From positions 10,852,838 through 10,916,837 of the forward strand of contig CM055080.1 of NCBI GenBank assembly GCA_029204045.2: 64,000 nt of DNA, in the 5' to 3' direction. The notes under the pieces are model-generated. The model was given only the letters and a program-made list of their open reading frames with translations. It made no database searches and was not told the DNA's origin. The stretch's first letter is position 1, and each line of letters starts with the position of its first letter. Origin of the DNA: Tillandsia leiboldiana. Lineage: Eukaryota; Streptophyta; Magnoliopsida; Poales; Bromeliaceae. Position numbers and translations under genes: made by a program. This document shows positions 1 to 11,955 of this stretch, one piece after another.

Positions 1-205
1 CGGATCGTTGATGTTAACCATTAATTTTAAAAGTTGAAACTGTTAGAAAGATGCAACCAATTTACTTAAAACATACAAACACAGCGTCCATGAATTTCAA
101 TTGTGATTTGGCTCAATTAGCCTTACGTCACTTCGAGCATGGCTCGCTATTTTGAACATGACTCGGTCTAGTCTAACCTCTCTCCATAAGATAAAATACT
201 GGCCC
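1..205 (-). repeat. Dispersed LTR-like repeat fragment (family shared with 23.7, 30.0 and 46.2 kb)
   Basis: The window opens inside a repeat that recurs at 23672-23900 in the same orientation and, inverted, at about 29990-30235 and 46130-46360. Shared blocks include CGGATCGTTG near one end, a TGTTA(G/A)AAAGATGCAA block, and a run about two hundred bases long ending in CACTTCGA-type words. No coding sequence is seen. It could be the end of a non-autonomous LTR element, but no full LTR pair is visible, so the class is uncertain. Confidence 0.55.
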
Positions 206-826
206 TCTTATACTGGCCCTTCTAAGGCAACCGCGTTAATATCCCAAAATTAAACTCATTTTTATGTTCCAATGTTAGTCCTAGCTACATTAGCAAAAAT
301 TAATGAGAAAATCGAAAAAGCATAAAACCTCATTATGAACTTTGATATTTAAAATGTAGGCTTTACTACACTAATTAATGCAACTAGCTTTAATATTAGA
401 TGATTTCATGATTTATGAATGTTTCTTACTATACTTAAAAGATTATCTAAATTTGGGCTCAAAATTTGAAACAAAAGTTCATTTCTAATTTGCACCATTA
501 AACTTTTAAGTGATTTGAATATTTTACACCATTAAACTTGCAAACGGCTCACCACAACTATTAAAATTATTGATTTTGAGACCCTTTGATCACTAGGCAA
601 ATGATATCAAAAAATCGTGAAATTTATTTTCTATGCCTTTTAAATACTCTTGATCAAGTTTAACAGAGCTGATCGTCCATTCGAAAATCCCAACATTGAA
701 AATAACTTGGGAGTAGGAAGACCTCCATATTTCTAAAAGCACATAAGTCTAGCGCGCTCTCTCTCTCAAGAGCACGGAGGCCTTTATGCTTCTAAAAGCA
801 CATAAATCTAGCTCGCTCTCTCTCTC

Positions 827-830
<4 letters not shown>
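206..830. other. AT-rich intergenic DNA with a short tandem duplication
   Basis: No gene is seen. Bases 721-829 hold two copies of a segment of about 60 bp, each containing TCTAAAAGCACATAA followed by a short CT run. They lead directly into the (TA)n tract at 831. Confidence 0.5.

Positions 831-914
<84 letters not shown>
831..914. repeat. (TA)n microsatellite
   Basis: An uninterrupted TA dinucleotide tract of about 84 bp, preceded by a short CT tract. It separates a duplicated CT-rich segment from a MITE. Confidence 0.95.
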
Positions 915-917
<3 letters not shown>

Positions 918-1140
918 GAGCTCCTATGTTTTTAAAAGTATCAAGTGATCGGTGCTTGTAGGTTTTTAACCCTTGGATAAAAAAATGTGTCGTTAGGATA
1001 ATAATGAGCTCCTTGGGTTAAGTGAGTGGTTGGTGGAATAGAATAATCTAATGAATGAAATTATTCAAAGGGGTAGATCTAACGGTAGAAACTTACAAGC
1101 ACCAATTACTTGGTACTTGTACAAGTATAGCAATCGGACT
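915..1140. mobile_element. MITE, family M1 (long terminal inverted repeats)
   Basis: About 225 bp bounded by (TA)n on both sides. The left arm reads GTATCAAGTGATCGGTGCTT and the right arm carries its approximate complement (AAGCACCAATTACTTGGTAC). The core has the family signature of a GGATAAAAAAATGTGT-like block and a GGTTGGTGGAAT-like block. Related copies lie at 11770-11945, 15755-15983, 16006-16195, 51910-52122, 53525-53691 and 54357-54590. No transposase is encoded. Insertion at TA suggests a Tc1/mariner-like origin, which is inference. Confidence 0.7.
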
Positions 1141-1180
1141 ATATATATATATATATATATATATAGCTATATAGCTATAT

Positions 1181-1375
1181 AGCTTATATACTTTTAAAAG
1201 TATAAGCCCTACTATAATTATGAATTTTTTATTATTGGATTTGCTTTGAGATTTGTGCTATTGTGAGAGAAAAAGAAAAAATGAATAGCGTAAATCTCAA
1301 TGCAAATCCAATGATAAAAAATTTATAAGTATATTTGGACTTATACTTTTGAAAATGTATAAGTCCTACTCTACT
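1181..1375. mobile_element. MITE, family M2 (terminal inverted repeats)
   Basis: About 195 bp with ends AGCTTATATACTTTTAAAAG and, at the other end, TTATACTTTTGAAAATGTAT-type complement. The interior has a second inverted pair built on AATTTTTTATTATTGGATTT and its complement. It is flanked by (TA)n. Related copies are at 34914-35135 and 53712-54195. No coding capacity. Confidence 0.7.
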
Positions 1376-2112
1376 CTGAGTATATATATATATATATATA
1401 GAAGGTGGAGACAATATAATTAGTATATACCCAGGACTCTGTTTTGGAACCTTGTAAAATGGGGTATTTGTTAAAACCAAGGTATCTTGATTAGTGCTGT
1501 ATTTTTTTTTCCTAGAAGAGTTGTTTGTATAACTTTTGTAGCATTACAAAATACAACAAAATAAGTTGATTCTTATATAATTTTGGGATAAAATAAATAA
1601 AGCTCAAACCTATGGAATTTAATTTGGAGCAAATTAACTTAGAGTAAAACTTCATTGCCATTCATCTCCCCCTCTCTCTCTCTCTCTCTTTCTAAAAATA
1701 AGATATTTTTTCGTGATGTCTAGAGTAATTTAGAGCAACTCACACACCTTAAATACCAAGTTATTTTCATATAAAGTAATACTGTTTTGAGCAAGTGTTA
1801 TACTATTTTTTTAAAAAAAAAGAAAAAATTTGAATCAAATTCCAAGTTTCCAAACAGGCTGAGAAGGGTCCTAAGCTTAGATATATACGTTACAACACAA
1901 ATAAAAATAAAAATTATACTCACACAAAGTAAATAAATTACAAATTCATGAAAAAAAATATAGACACAAGAATTTAGGTGTAAAATTTCTTTTCAAGTAA
2001 AAAGAAAAAACTTTTTCTTTTCTCAAATTATTTTTTAAAATTTATCACACCGCGGAGCTGTCAACGAATTAGAAGTATAAATTCGAAAACAATGATCAAA
2101 TTTCAAACCATA
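1376..2112. other. AT-rich intergenic DNA
   Basis: Short TA and CT microsatellites (1381-1400, about 1670-1688) and A/T runs. No gene, RNA gene or recognisable repeat boundary was found. Confidence 0.5.
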
Positions 2113-2370
2113 CACTACAATAAAATTAGATTATAGGGACACATATTTGTGACACTTTTGTATAAATGTCATATCTATATTCCACCTATATTCAAAATTA
2201 GGTTATAGGAACACATTTTTTGGACACATTATAAAAATGTGTCGCTATACACCCTAGCGACGGCACATATAGCAACACTTACAATAAGTGTCGGTATTTT
2301 TGTCAGCGACATTTTTTTTATATTTTAGAAATACTTAAAAATATCACTATAGCCTAATTTTATTACAGTG
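2113..2370 (+). mobile_element. CACTA-type MITE with 3-bp target duplication (ATA)
   Basis: The element begins CACTACAATAAAATTA and ends TAATTTTATTACAGTG, an inverted-repeat pair starting with the CACTA signature. The bases just outside are ATA on both sides (2110-2112 and 2371-2373), a perfect 3-bp duplication as expected for CACTA transposons. The interior contains repeated AGTGTCG/CGACAC words that form nested hairpins. Length is 258 bp and there is no transposase, so it must be mobilised in trans. Sister copies are at 12933-13190 (same orientation) and 10780-11037 (opposite). Confidence 0.85.
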
Positions 2371-2767
2371 ATATCTACCCGTCAGAAGGCAAAATCAGAT
2401 GAGATAATGAAAAGTAGGGAAGAACTGTACAGATAGTCATGTTTCCTTGTCAGAAATAAGTTTGACATGGACTAATAAATCAACAATGCAAGTGATGGGT
2501 TGATGGATATGAGAATGAGGGTCTCCAACTTTCTATTCCAACCATAAATGATTGCAGAGAGGAGAGAGTTGAGTCCAGAGGAAGCAATGGCATGGACCAT
2601 CAAATGGAGATTGTGGTTTGAGAGGATCAAATCAACAAAATTAAGAGGAATGCAACTTACACATCCAAAAGTATGATAAAAATCTGACACCAACTAATTA
2701 ATCCAACCGTTTAGGTAATTCTTCTAAGATTTTAATATTTTTAAAGTCATATAGATAGTATTAATGG
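2371..2767. other. Intergenic DNA, no feature recognised
   Basis: Unique-looking AT-rich sequence with no supported gene. The open frame on the minus strand around 2472-2693 has no recognisable domain. Confidence 0.45.
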
Positions 2768-3030
2768 TGTCAACGAGCCGAACACGAGTGAGTTGGGGTC
2801 GGCTCGTGTTTGGCTCGTTTAATAAACGAGCCGAACACGAGCTGGCTCGTTTAAATATCGAGCTTAAAATATCGGCTCATGTTTAACGAGCCGAATACGA
2901 GCTGGCTCGCGAACAACAAGTTTGATTTTCATTCCTACTATGAGATGTAAAGTTGAAAAAAAAATAAAAAATTAAAATTTTAATCTAATAATTAAATTCA
3001 TAAAAAATTGATAGTTTAAAATCTAAATAG

Positions 3031-3131
<101 letters not shown>

Positions 3132-3657
3132 GGGTTAATTGCATACATGTCCCTGCAAATATGTCAAATTGTAAATATATCCCTGTAAAATTCAACTTTT
3201 CATATTTATCCTTTCAAAAATCCAAAGTTCTTCAAATATGCCCCTCTGGTTAATCCCCGTTTGGAATCGGTTTATTTTTTAACAGATTCGATGTGAAATG
3301 ATTTTTTTGCCCCCTTACAAATATATCCCTCCAAAAGTAATACCCTTATACTTGTTACAAAAATGCCCCTCTCCAAAAATCATAAAATTCTATCATCAAA
3401 ATAATTCTTTTTTTCCCTTTTTTTTTTTTTTTTTTTTTTAAGGTATAATATGAAAAGGGTAAATATGTAAATTCAATGTTTAATCTAACCAAGGTTAAGC
3501 ATTTAACCTAGGGTTAAATTAATTTTTTTAACAGAGATGGACGGTAGGGACATATTTGAATAACGGTGGATTTTTTAAGGGATAAATATGAAAAGTTGAA
3601 TTTTGCAGGAATATATTTGTAATTCGACATATTTGCAGGGACATGTATGCAATTAAT

Positions 3658-3659
<2 letters not shown>
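3132..3659. mobile_element. MITE, family M3, with terminal inverted repeats of about 85 bp
   Basis: Starts GGGTTAATTGCATACATG and ends CATGTATGCAATTAATCC. The two arms match over roughly 85 bp with only a few differences, so this looks like the youngest family member here. The middle has a poly-T tract and no coding frame. Both edges abut TA repeats. Older relatives are at 17930-18273, 20938-21262, 31992-32390 and 54594-55031, and a split copy is at about 16190-16860. Confidence 0.8.
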
Positions 3660-3693
<34 letters not shown>

Positions 3694-3836
3694 GAGCTGT
3701 TATCGAGCCGAACACGAGCGAGCTGAAAAATTCGGCTCGTGTTCGGCTCATTTACTAAACGAGCGATTCGATCTCGAGCTCATTTCGAACCGACCATGAA
3801 CTGACTTGCAAACAGCGAGCTGAATTGCCACCCCTA

Positions 3837-4275
3837 GATAGTATTGCGTTCATCAACAAAAAGAGTGGAATTAGAGGTACTTTAGCAATACGTATACCAC
3901 CGACCAATCTACTTCTTTGCCATAGAAATTTTATTTTGGTTACATAACAAATCAGTCAAAAGATAGTACATTGAATTGATAAAGTCGCGGTCACGTCAAA
4001 TGCATTTTACTAGTTCTACATAAAAATATAATTTATGATATTTATATCATGAAACTAAATTTTTTTTACCAAACTATTATTATTTTTATATAAAATAAAT
4101 AATATAAAGAAGACTTTTACTTATTCGATTAACTATAGTTTGATGGTGGAGTGACAAAGCAACAAGTTAAAGGTTTTAACAAGAAATTCCCTTGTCCTTG
4201 ATAAAGAATGGACATATAAAAGAAGTAAAAAGGAATCCAGTCCTCAAATCCATTTATTCCCCCCATATCTCTCTC

Positions 4276-4320
<45 letters not shown>

Positions 4321-4679
4321 TGTCATTTTCTTGCACATTGTAGGTACAAACAACCCAAGGGGGAACTTTTTACTCCACAAAATACTTGTTGTTTACCACC
4401 CCCAACCCCACTATTATCTTTTTGCCCTCCATGTTAGTGCTAAATTCCACTCTCCCACACATCAGAGGTATCTCAGACTTTTCCCATTTATTCTAAGCAC
4501 AAGCCTCATACATCTCACCCACCTCAACAAATTCTCCCCACTCCTCACTCACTCCCCTCCACCACCACCACCACCACCACAAAACTCCTTTCACCTCAAC
4601 CTTTGCTAGCTCTTATACACACATGTAAGGTTTTAATATTATGCACAAGAGAGAGAGAGCAAGTGTTAAGTAGAGATCA

Positions 4680-4710
<31 letters not shown>

Positions 4711-4753
4711 AAGTGTTAAGTAGAGATATAAGAATTGTCTACAAATTAAAAAG
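3837..4753 (+). promoter_or_regulatory. Upstream region and leader of the KANADI gene, CT/GA-rich
   Basis: The 900 bp before the KANADI start codon. 4267-4316 is a CT-rich tract and 4681-4710 a GA tract; such GA/CT tracts are typical of plant core promoters and 5' leaders and are candidate BPC (GAGA-binding) sites. A 92-codon upstream frame at 4331-4609 lies in the possible leader and overlaps nothing else, but it is low-complexity and its translation is not supported. The transcription start cannot be fixed from the sequence. Confidence 0.45.
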
Positions 4754-5020
4754 ATGGAGCTTTTTCCAGCACAACCAGACTTATCTCTCCAAATCAGCCC
4801 CCCCACAGCAAGCACCACCACCACCACACCCACACCAAGTTGGAGGAAGCAGCAAGATCATGGGAACATGGAAGAATTAGGGTTTTGGAGGAGAGCCCTA
4901 GCCTCCTCCTCTTCTATCTCCAAGGACTTGTTGCATGGATCCACTTTTGACCTCTCCCTTGCAAACCCTAGCCCCACAGATCCCTCCTCCTCCTCCTCCT
5001 CCACCACCACCACCACCACC

Positions 5021-5052
<32 letters not shown>

Positions 5053-5991
5053 CAACTCAAGTGGCAACCTCCTCCTCCACCCCCACCACCACCACCACCT
5101 CCACTTCCACCACCACCACCCACAACCTCCCCTACTACAAGATGGTGTTCTCAGGCCCATAAGAGGGATACCTCTATACCAACATCACCTACATAACAGT
5201 AGTAGTCCCTTCCCTTTAGTCCCACATTATCATCATCAGCATCAGCATCAGCATCAGCATCAGCATCAGCAGCAGCAGCAGCAGCAGCAATTGTGTGACT
5301 CCGCTTCGACGAACAACTTCGCTCCGTTCGCTGCATCGCAAGGGTTACTGTCAAGAGCCCGGTACCTGTCGAAATTCCCCGCAAAGCGGAGCGTGAGGGC
5401 GCCGAGGATGCGGTGGACGTCGACGCTCCACGCACGGTTTGTGCACGCCGTAGAGCTTCTAGGAGGGCATGAGAGTATGATTTCACTTTAATTCCTTTGT
5501 TCTCAATTACACTTTGATTGTTGACACCTCAATTTTGTGAACTTTTGATCTCCCCTCAATTTTTAGACAATTCAGATGGATGGAGTGAGATGATCGATCA
5601 CCACATCTTAATTCTTCTTGTTCTTAATTCTTTTGGTATTTTAGGGGCTACACCAAAATCAGTTCTTGAGCTCATGGATGTGAAAGATCTCACCTTGGCT
5701 CATGTGAAATCTCACTTGCAGGTGAATAAATTAATACCAATCTCCAATTTCTTACAAATTGCAACTTCTAGAAATTTCTAGTGGGTTAAGTTTTGGTCTT
5801 TCACCTTAAAGAGCTTTTTTTTTTCTTTTTTTTTCTTTTTTTTTTTCTCTTTTCCTTTGTTCATGATCTGTATTCTAGAATAATTTGGTCATCTTTACAA
5901 CCACTGTAATTCACAACTTGGGTGATGCAGAATCTCAACAGAAGATACTTAAATCTGTTAATTTTTAGTAAACTAAATTTAATATATAATA

Positions 5992-6028
<37 letters not shown>

Positions 6029-6242
6029 AACAAGGGAGTACTGATCAGTTGGTTTAAGAAGCCTATAGAGCTTTTTTCTTTTCCTTTTTTTTTTTTTCCT
6101 TACATGTTTCTTTCTCTTTTACCACCCCCACCCCATCCTTCTTCTATGCACTCTTCTCTTTGCATTTTTTTCCCAGGAAAGAGAAAAAGGAAAAGATAAT
6201 TGAACAGTGTCCTTGCTTTCCCTTGTTTGCACTGCTTCAGCA

Positions 6243-6293
<51 letters not shown>

Positions 6294-6442
6294 CAAGTAT
6301 TGTAGGTAGCAGCTTTTACATATGTAGCAGAAAACATACTAATGCTGAGAGAAAAGGTAAAGATGAGCACTGTTTGTAGCAGGCCATACTGATCACTTGT
6401 TATCAATTTTTAAGGAAATCAATTGCTCAATCAAAAATGAAG

Positions 6443-6512
<70 letters not shown>

Positions 6513-7955
6513 TTGATACTCATCCATGTGAAAAAAAAAAAAAAAAAACAATATCTATATTTCAATATTTTCAATATTTAATAAAAAGTTAAATGCCTAA
6601 TTAAGAGATTTGCTTACATTTTTTTACTCCTCAAATTAAGTACTATTAATTTCCATACTTTTATATGCAATATCTTCTTTTTCTTTAATTTGCTTCATGT
6701 ACTATATATGCATGCACTTCTCTTGTTTTCTCCTTCTTTTTATTCAATGTATTATGAACTCATGACTCATTTTGTGTATATTTGCAGATGTATCGGACGG
6801 TGAAAAATACCGATAAGCCGGTTTCTCCGGGTATATATATGATTGATCAAATAAATCAAGTTTAAATCATAATATTTTTTTAAAAAAATCTATACTCAAA
6901 TTTATTGCTAATTAATTGATTAATTTTTTTTTTTTTTTTCAGGCCAATCTGATGGATTTGAGAACGGTTCCATGGGAGAAATTTCTGACGATAATTTGGG
7001 AGACATTCACAATAATCGGAGATCGGAATCATCAACTCAACATGCGAACTTAGGAAATCAACATGGCAGCAATTTTGGTGGCTTATGGAGCAATTCCTCA
7101 AGGTAGTAATTTAATAATTATTCTATTTATTTGTATTTTAATTATCTAGTGAATGCCTTTGATAATTATATATATAACTAGCTAGTGAATGTGACAAATA
7201 TATATACTATATATGTACAAATAGTAACTTTTTTTTCTTTACCTAATCTATGGTTTGATAATTATATATATAACTAGCTAGTGAATGTGATAATTTGGTT
7301 TTTTTTCTATGTATGATAAATATTTTCATTCATAAGCTAGCACTAAATTAATGATAATGGAGTACAGTAGTAGTTGTTCTCTAGTTCCTGGCAATCAGAA
7401 CTTGCACTAAAATATTTTTTCATTAAATTTCTGAATAGAAATTATGGTTACACATATTCCCCTAAGAAAATATTTTATTTTTGTATTCTTTGTTTGAGGT
7501 AACAAAAGAAAAAGATTAAGTTGCCAATTTACACTTCATAAATACTTAATTATGTATAATAAGATATAAATATCTTCAACATTTAACTTTTGAGGGATGA
7601 ACAAGCTAAACTTTTGTGAGGGATTAATTAATATTGAAATTTGAAGTTTCAAAGGAGTTGATTCATGTGCAAATGTCCCATTTTGCATTTTTAGCTATTT
7701 ATAATTAAGTTCCAATGGATTCAACTAAAACTACTCTTTTTTTTTCCCAGTAATTAATTTGTTTAGCTCATATTCACCTGTTAATAGGCAGTGTACAATG
7801 TTTTATTAAATATGGGAAATTAAAAAAGATGACTGAAATTAATTAGATATATATGACTTAATTTTCTTCAAAGAGTCAGTCAATGGCAAACATTACATGA
7901 TCTCATGGTATGGGCCATTTCCTAGCCCTGTCACAGTCATGAACATTATACAAAA

Positions 7956-7997
<42 letters not shown>

Positions 7998-8146
7998 ATA
8001 TTTTTCCCATGCAAGAGCTCACAAAAAGAGGCAATAAGAAAGAGATCATGGGTAGCTTTGTTCCATTGGTCCAGCATCAGGTGAACATTATTTGAACATC
8101 ATGATGGTGGAATGATCCTACTGAAGAGTTTATATAAAAAATAAAG

Positions 8147-8217
<71 letters not shown>

Positions 8218-9177
8218 CCAAGGCAAAGGCTCACACCAAAAGAGACAAGTCTGACTGTGGGCACTTCTCTTTTTGGTTCAAAGCCCTTTGAAACTTCTTT
8301 GCTGTTTCTTGTTTCTTGTGATGAAATGGGCACTCAAAGTGTGAAAGAAATTGTAACATGTTAGGATTTAGTTAGATGTGTAATTAAATTTTAATTAAAT
8401 TAAAATTAAAATTAAAATTTATTGAAAATAAGTTTATTAAAATTTAAATATTAATAAAATTTTATTTAAACTAAAATTTTGATAGTTTTTTATGTAAGCT
8501 ATAAATATAGTATAAGTGTTATTATTTGGCAGTGGTGGTGATAGAATTTAGTCACATCCACGATGATGGTGGTAGAATTTAACCACACTCATATCATATG
8601 GTGGTGATGATAGAATTTAACCACACCAATATGATATGGTAGGGGCTAGGGTTTAGCCACATCCATATGACCTGGCCAAGATGTTCAAAATTTTGGATGC
8701 ACATACGGATGTGTTCAAAGAAAGAAGTCTTCTAAATTTACTTGAGAGAAGGGTGAGAGAGATTCAGGAGGAAAACTCGAGTTGAAGCTATTCTATTGTA
8801 GAAGAGGAGTCGGTATAATTTTTCTCTTTGTTAATAATCTTATTTCACCCGCATATTCTTCTATGGTTGTGTTGGTTCTAGTTTTGTTGAGGATATAGGT
8901 TTATGGTAAAAAATCGATTTGACGTTTCAGCTACGAAATTCCAACAATCGGTATCAAACCAGATTGCGGATTTACAGAATTTGATACCGGGACGAGTACC
9001 AGATTCCCAACATAACATCATCTCAATCGACCCTTCATCATCATGTCAAAATATTTTATAGGTCTTAAAAAGCAAATAGTCACACATTTGCAGCTTCCTT
9101 TTTCACTTAAACAAATAAAAGATGTATATTAGCATATATCCTTTTATGAGCTCCTTCCACTTTTGAGTGCATTACTT

Positions 9178-9244
<67 letters not shown>

Positions 9245-9390
9245 GGAGATTTTCTCTCTATTGGTTTTGCAGCAGGGGAGGCTGGTCTAATGGATTACCA
9301 AGTGAATCCACCACAGAGAGTTTGCACAACTTTAAGGTAATTAACTACTACCTCTCTCACAAGTGGAACTTCATAGATAGACACATTTAA

Positions 9391-9480
<90 letters not shown>

Positions 9481-10077
9481 GATTTGGTTATTTGATGAAC
9501 CATTATGTGCTCGTTTGATCTAACTTAATTTTGAAATAACTTCTATTCTTCAACTAAAAAAAGGGAAGTTTTAATTTTTTTTTTTTATAAATGCTCTTGT
9601 TTAATTATCCTGCGGCCAATAGAAAGTTAAGTAATTCTTTTTTAAAAAAATAAAATAAAGATGTTATGTGATTCTAATGGAAATAGCTATTAGTAAATAT
9701 ATTAACATCTTTAGTAAAGCAACATTTCTGCAGAAACTCTAGATATATCGCCCGTAGACATAAACTTAAAAGGAAAATTGAAAGGCTTAGTTTCACGAAT
9801 CAAAATATAAAATTTATGACTAATATATCAGTTCTAATTAAAGCATCAAGCTAGAAGAATTGCTACTAGATCATAATTAACAGTCATTAACAAAATGAAA
9901 ATAAATTTTGAAGAAATTAAAAGAACCAGTGCTTATATTTTTTTTTATATTTTTTTTTGGGTGTAGGAAATGCAACCGAAAAGCTTCGAGATCTCCGATA
10001 TGAATTCGTCGTGCCTCTCGGAGACATCGAGCCCGAGCAAGCCCAATCTTGAGTTCACATTAGGAAGACCAAATTGA
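4754..10077 (+). CDS. KAN: KANADI GARP-family transcription factor (KAN1/RL9-like)
   Basis: Exons 4754-5474, 5645-5721, 6788-6830, 6943-7102, 9273-9336 and 9967-10077 join in frame into about 391 residues. The start is fixed by the family N-terminus MELFPAQPDLSLQIS. A GFWRRAL motif and a PIRGIPLY motif follow. The GARP (Myb-like) DNA-binding domain spans about residues 211-270, running from KRSVRAPRMRW through LHARFVHAVELLGGHE and LTLAHVKSHLQ to MYRTVK, and is cut by the first two introns. The C-terminus LEFTLGRPN is typical of KANADI. Known family role: nuclear repressor specifying abaxial leaf identity, antagonising HD-ZIP III genes and auxin-related targets. Exon 1 carries long Ser, Thr, Asn, His and Gln runs coded by trinucleotide repeats. 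Intron 4 (2.2 kb) holds an LTR-type insertion and several microsatellites. The fifth exon has two possible in-frame acceptors, 9273 and 9276. KAN1 versus KAN2 clade is uncertain. Confidence 0.95.
4987..5290 (+). repeat. Coding trinucleotide-repeat block in KANADI exon 1
   Basis: Consecutive TCC, ACC, AAC, CAC, CAT-CAG and CAG runs encode Ser, Thr, Asn, His, His-Gln and Gln tracts (about residues 79-179). The block is open in several frames on both strands, which makes spurious reading frames. Such tracts commonly vary in length between alleles. Confidence 0.9.
6245..6508. repeat. Intronic (CT)n (6245-6291) and (TA)n (6446-6508) microsatellites
   Basis: Two pure dinucleotide tracts in KANADI intron 2. 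They explain the RE-repeat open frame on the minus strand here, which is not a gene. Confidence 0.9.
7959..8211. repeat. Two intronic (CT)n microsatellites (7959-7994 and 8150-8211)
   Basis: Pure CT tracts of about 36 and 62 bp in KANADI intron 4. The segment between them is a unique-looking intron sequence. Confidence 0.9.
8359..9012 (+). mobile_element. LTR-type retroelement remnant with 5-bp target duplication, in KANADI intron 4
   Basis: A 654-bp segment begins TGTTAGGA and ends TTCCCAACA and is flanked on both sides by TAACA (8354-8358 and 9013-9017). TG...CA ends and a 5-bp duplication are the marks of LTR retrotransposon integration. Inside, TTCCAACA at 8948-8955 is followed by ATCGGTATCAAACCAG, close to the plant initiator-Met tRNA primer-binding motif TGGTATCAGAGC. 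It therefore looks like an LTR (8359-8955) plus a stub of internal sequence ending in a second LTR-like terminus, with no gag or pol. It may be a solo-LTR variant or an internally deleted element. Confidence 0.7.
9181..9241 (+). repeat. (CT)n microsatellite forming the pyrimidine tract before KANADI exon 5
   Basis: About 61 bp of CT ends some 30 nt before the exon 5 acceptor, so it lies in the position of the polypyrimidine tract and branch-point zone. Confidence 0.9.
9394..9478. repeat. (TA)n microsatellite in KANADI intron 5
   Basis: A pure TA tract of about 85 bp, 57 bp after the end of exon 5. Confidence 0.95.
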
Positions 10078-10267
10078 TCCAAACCACTATCCCTCCATTC
10101 ATGGTTCAATTAATCAACAACATATCACAAGTAATCCAACATTTACTCAAAGGCTCAAAAGGGGGAGGAGGAAAAAAAAGGAAAAGCAAAAGAAGAGAGA
10201 CAAGGAGACATCTGAGGCAAAAGGCAAGAGAAAAGTGAAAAAGAATATGTGAATGCATGTGTTTGTT

Positions 10268-10330
<63 letters not shown>

Positions 10331-10779
10331 GGTAAAAAAATGTGAACTGTGTTTGTTGAGAATGCAAAATATGGGGGGAAAAGGAGGGAGGATTTTACTT
10401 TTTATTGCCATAAAGCACAAAAGGCAATTTGATTCATTCTCATGTGCATGTGCATGCAATTGTAGTGTTGCTTTAGAGTTATTGCACAAAGAGAAGTGTC
10501 AATGCTTGAAGAGTTATTTCACAAAAGTGAATTAGTAAGGTGATGGAAAAAGTGTTTATTAAAGCAAGAATACCAAATTTTGTGACTAGTTTGGTATATA
10601 TTCAAAAGTTACAAAAGTGTTTAATTTGGTATTCAAAGGTTACATAAGTTACTAATTAGTGTTGTTCACCACCATGCTTTGTGAAATATTTTAGATATTT
10701 AAATTCAAGAATTGCTGCAATTTTTTTTATTTTAAAAAAATTTCTAAATATCTGATATAGTGTGCAATATATAGCAGCT
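10078..10779. other. KANADI 3' flank with a (GA)n tract
   Basis: Probable 3' untranslated region and flank. 10271-10327 is a GA tract. The open frames on either strand across it are products of the repeat. No polyadenylation site can be fixed with confidence. Confidence 0.5.
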
Positions 10780-11037
10780 CACTACAACAAAATTATGCTA
10801 TAGCGACACTTTTAAGTGTTTCTAAAATCGAAAAAAAGTGTCGTTGACAAAAATAGCGACACTTATTGTAAGTGTTGCTATATGTGCCGTCGCTAGAGTG
10901 TATAGCGACACATTTTTGTAATGTGTCCTAAAAATGTGTTCTTATAACCTAATTTTGAATATAGATGGAATATAAATAGGACACTTATACAAAAGTGTCA
11001 CAAACATGTGTCCCTATAACCTAATTTTGTTGTAGTG
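10780..11037 (-). mobile_element. CACTA-type MITE, second copy (inverted orientation)
   Basis: Ends are CACTACAACAAAATTA and TAATTTTGTTGTAGTG, an exact 16-bp inverted repeat. Same 258-bp length and interior as the copies at 2113 and 12933, but in the opposite orientation. The flanking triplets are GCT and GCA, so the 3-bp duplication is present with one mismatch. Confidence 0.85.
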
Positions 11038-11157
11038 GCAGATAATGCAGTCTATATATATATATATATGCCTAATTACTTTTGGCAACAAAAGAATAGA
11101 ATTTTTTTTTAAAAAAAAAGAAAAATTTAGGGTTGGCATTAATTATTGCCATTTTTA

Positions 11158-11223
<66 letters not shown>

Positions 11224-11769
11224 TTGCCAAATAGAGTGTGCAAACAGATAGTAAGGGGTGCTTACAATACATATATCTGAGGATTTGTTTGACAATAAGA
11301 AAACCAAAAAAAAAATTGTAACTTTTTTGCATGGTGTCGCGAGTGCACAAATAAAAACGAAATAAAAAAACGATCACTACAAAAAAAAACAAATCTCAAA
11401 TGCATGACAAAATAAATAACATACAGATTTACGTAAAAAAAATTTGCAGAAAAAAACTACGGACGAAAATTTTTTTTTTATTATTTTAGAAAAGAGAATA
11501 CAAACTTTTCTTCATACATCGCTCAATCTCTCTAGGGCAAATTAAAAGAAATTAGAACAAATATTCTTAACAAATTCTTAACAACTTATAATTTGTTGGA
11601 ACTAAATAAAAAAATGGAAAGAATATTAAAGCATGGAGAATTATTGGTTGAAGGTAATTGTTAATTAGAACATAAGGTAATAGATAGATTGGATTAATTA
11701 CAATGTCATTTCCCAAAGGACCCTTGGAAAATTAATAAACGACCGAATATGATACATATATATAATAAA
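11038..11769. other. AT-rich intergenic DNA with a TA/GA compound microsatellite
   Basis: A TA tract followed by a GA tract lies at about 11160-11220. No gene is seen. Confidence 0.5.
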
Positions 11770-11955
11770 TGACCATTGAATTAAAAGATGCGTGATTGAG
11801 ATGATAGTGGGTCCTTTGAGTTTAATGGGTGGTTGGAAAAATAATAAAATCTAACGGGTGAAAATAATTAGAGGATTGATCTAAGGGTAGAAAACTTAAT
11901 AATACGTATCAAATAATTGGTGATATCGATAGCATAGCAGCGAGTCTCTCTCTTT

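Noticed and set aside
4858..5486. Extra open frames on both strands over KANADI exon 1
   Set aside because: They are mirror images of the trinucleotide repeats in the true exon; the sense frame has a complete family N-terminus and DNA-binding domain.
8130..9390. Open frames made of Arg-Glu or Ser-Leu repeats
   Set aside because: Pure products of (CT)n/(GA)n microsatellites in a KANADI intron.
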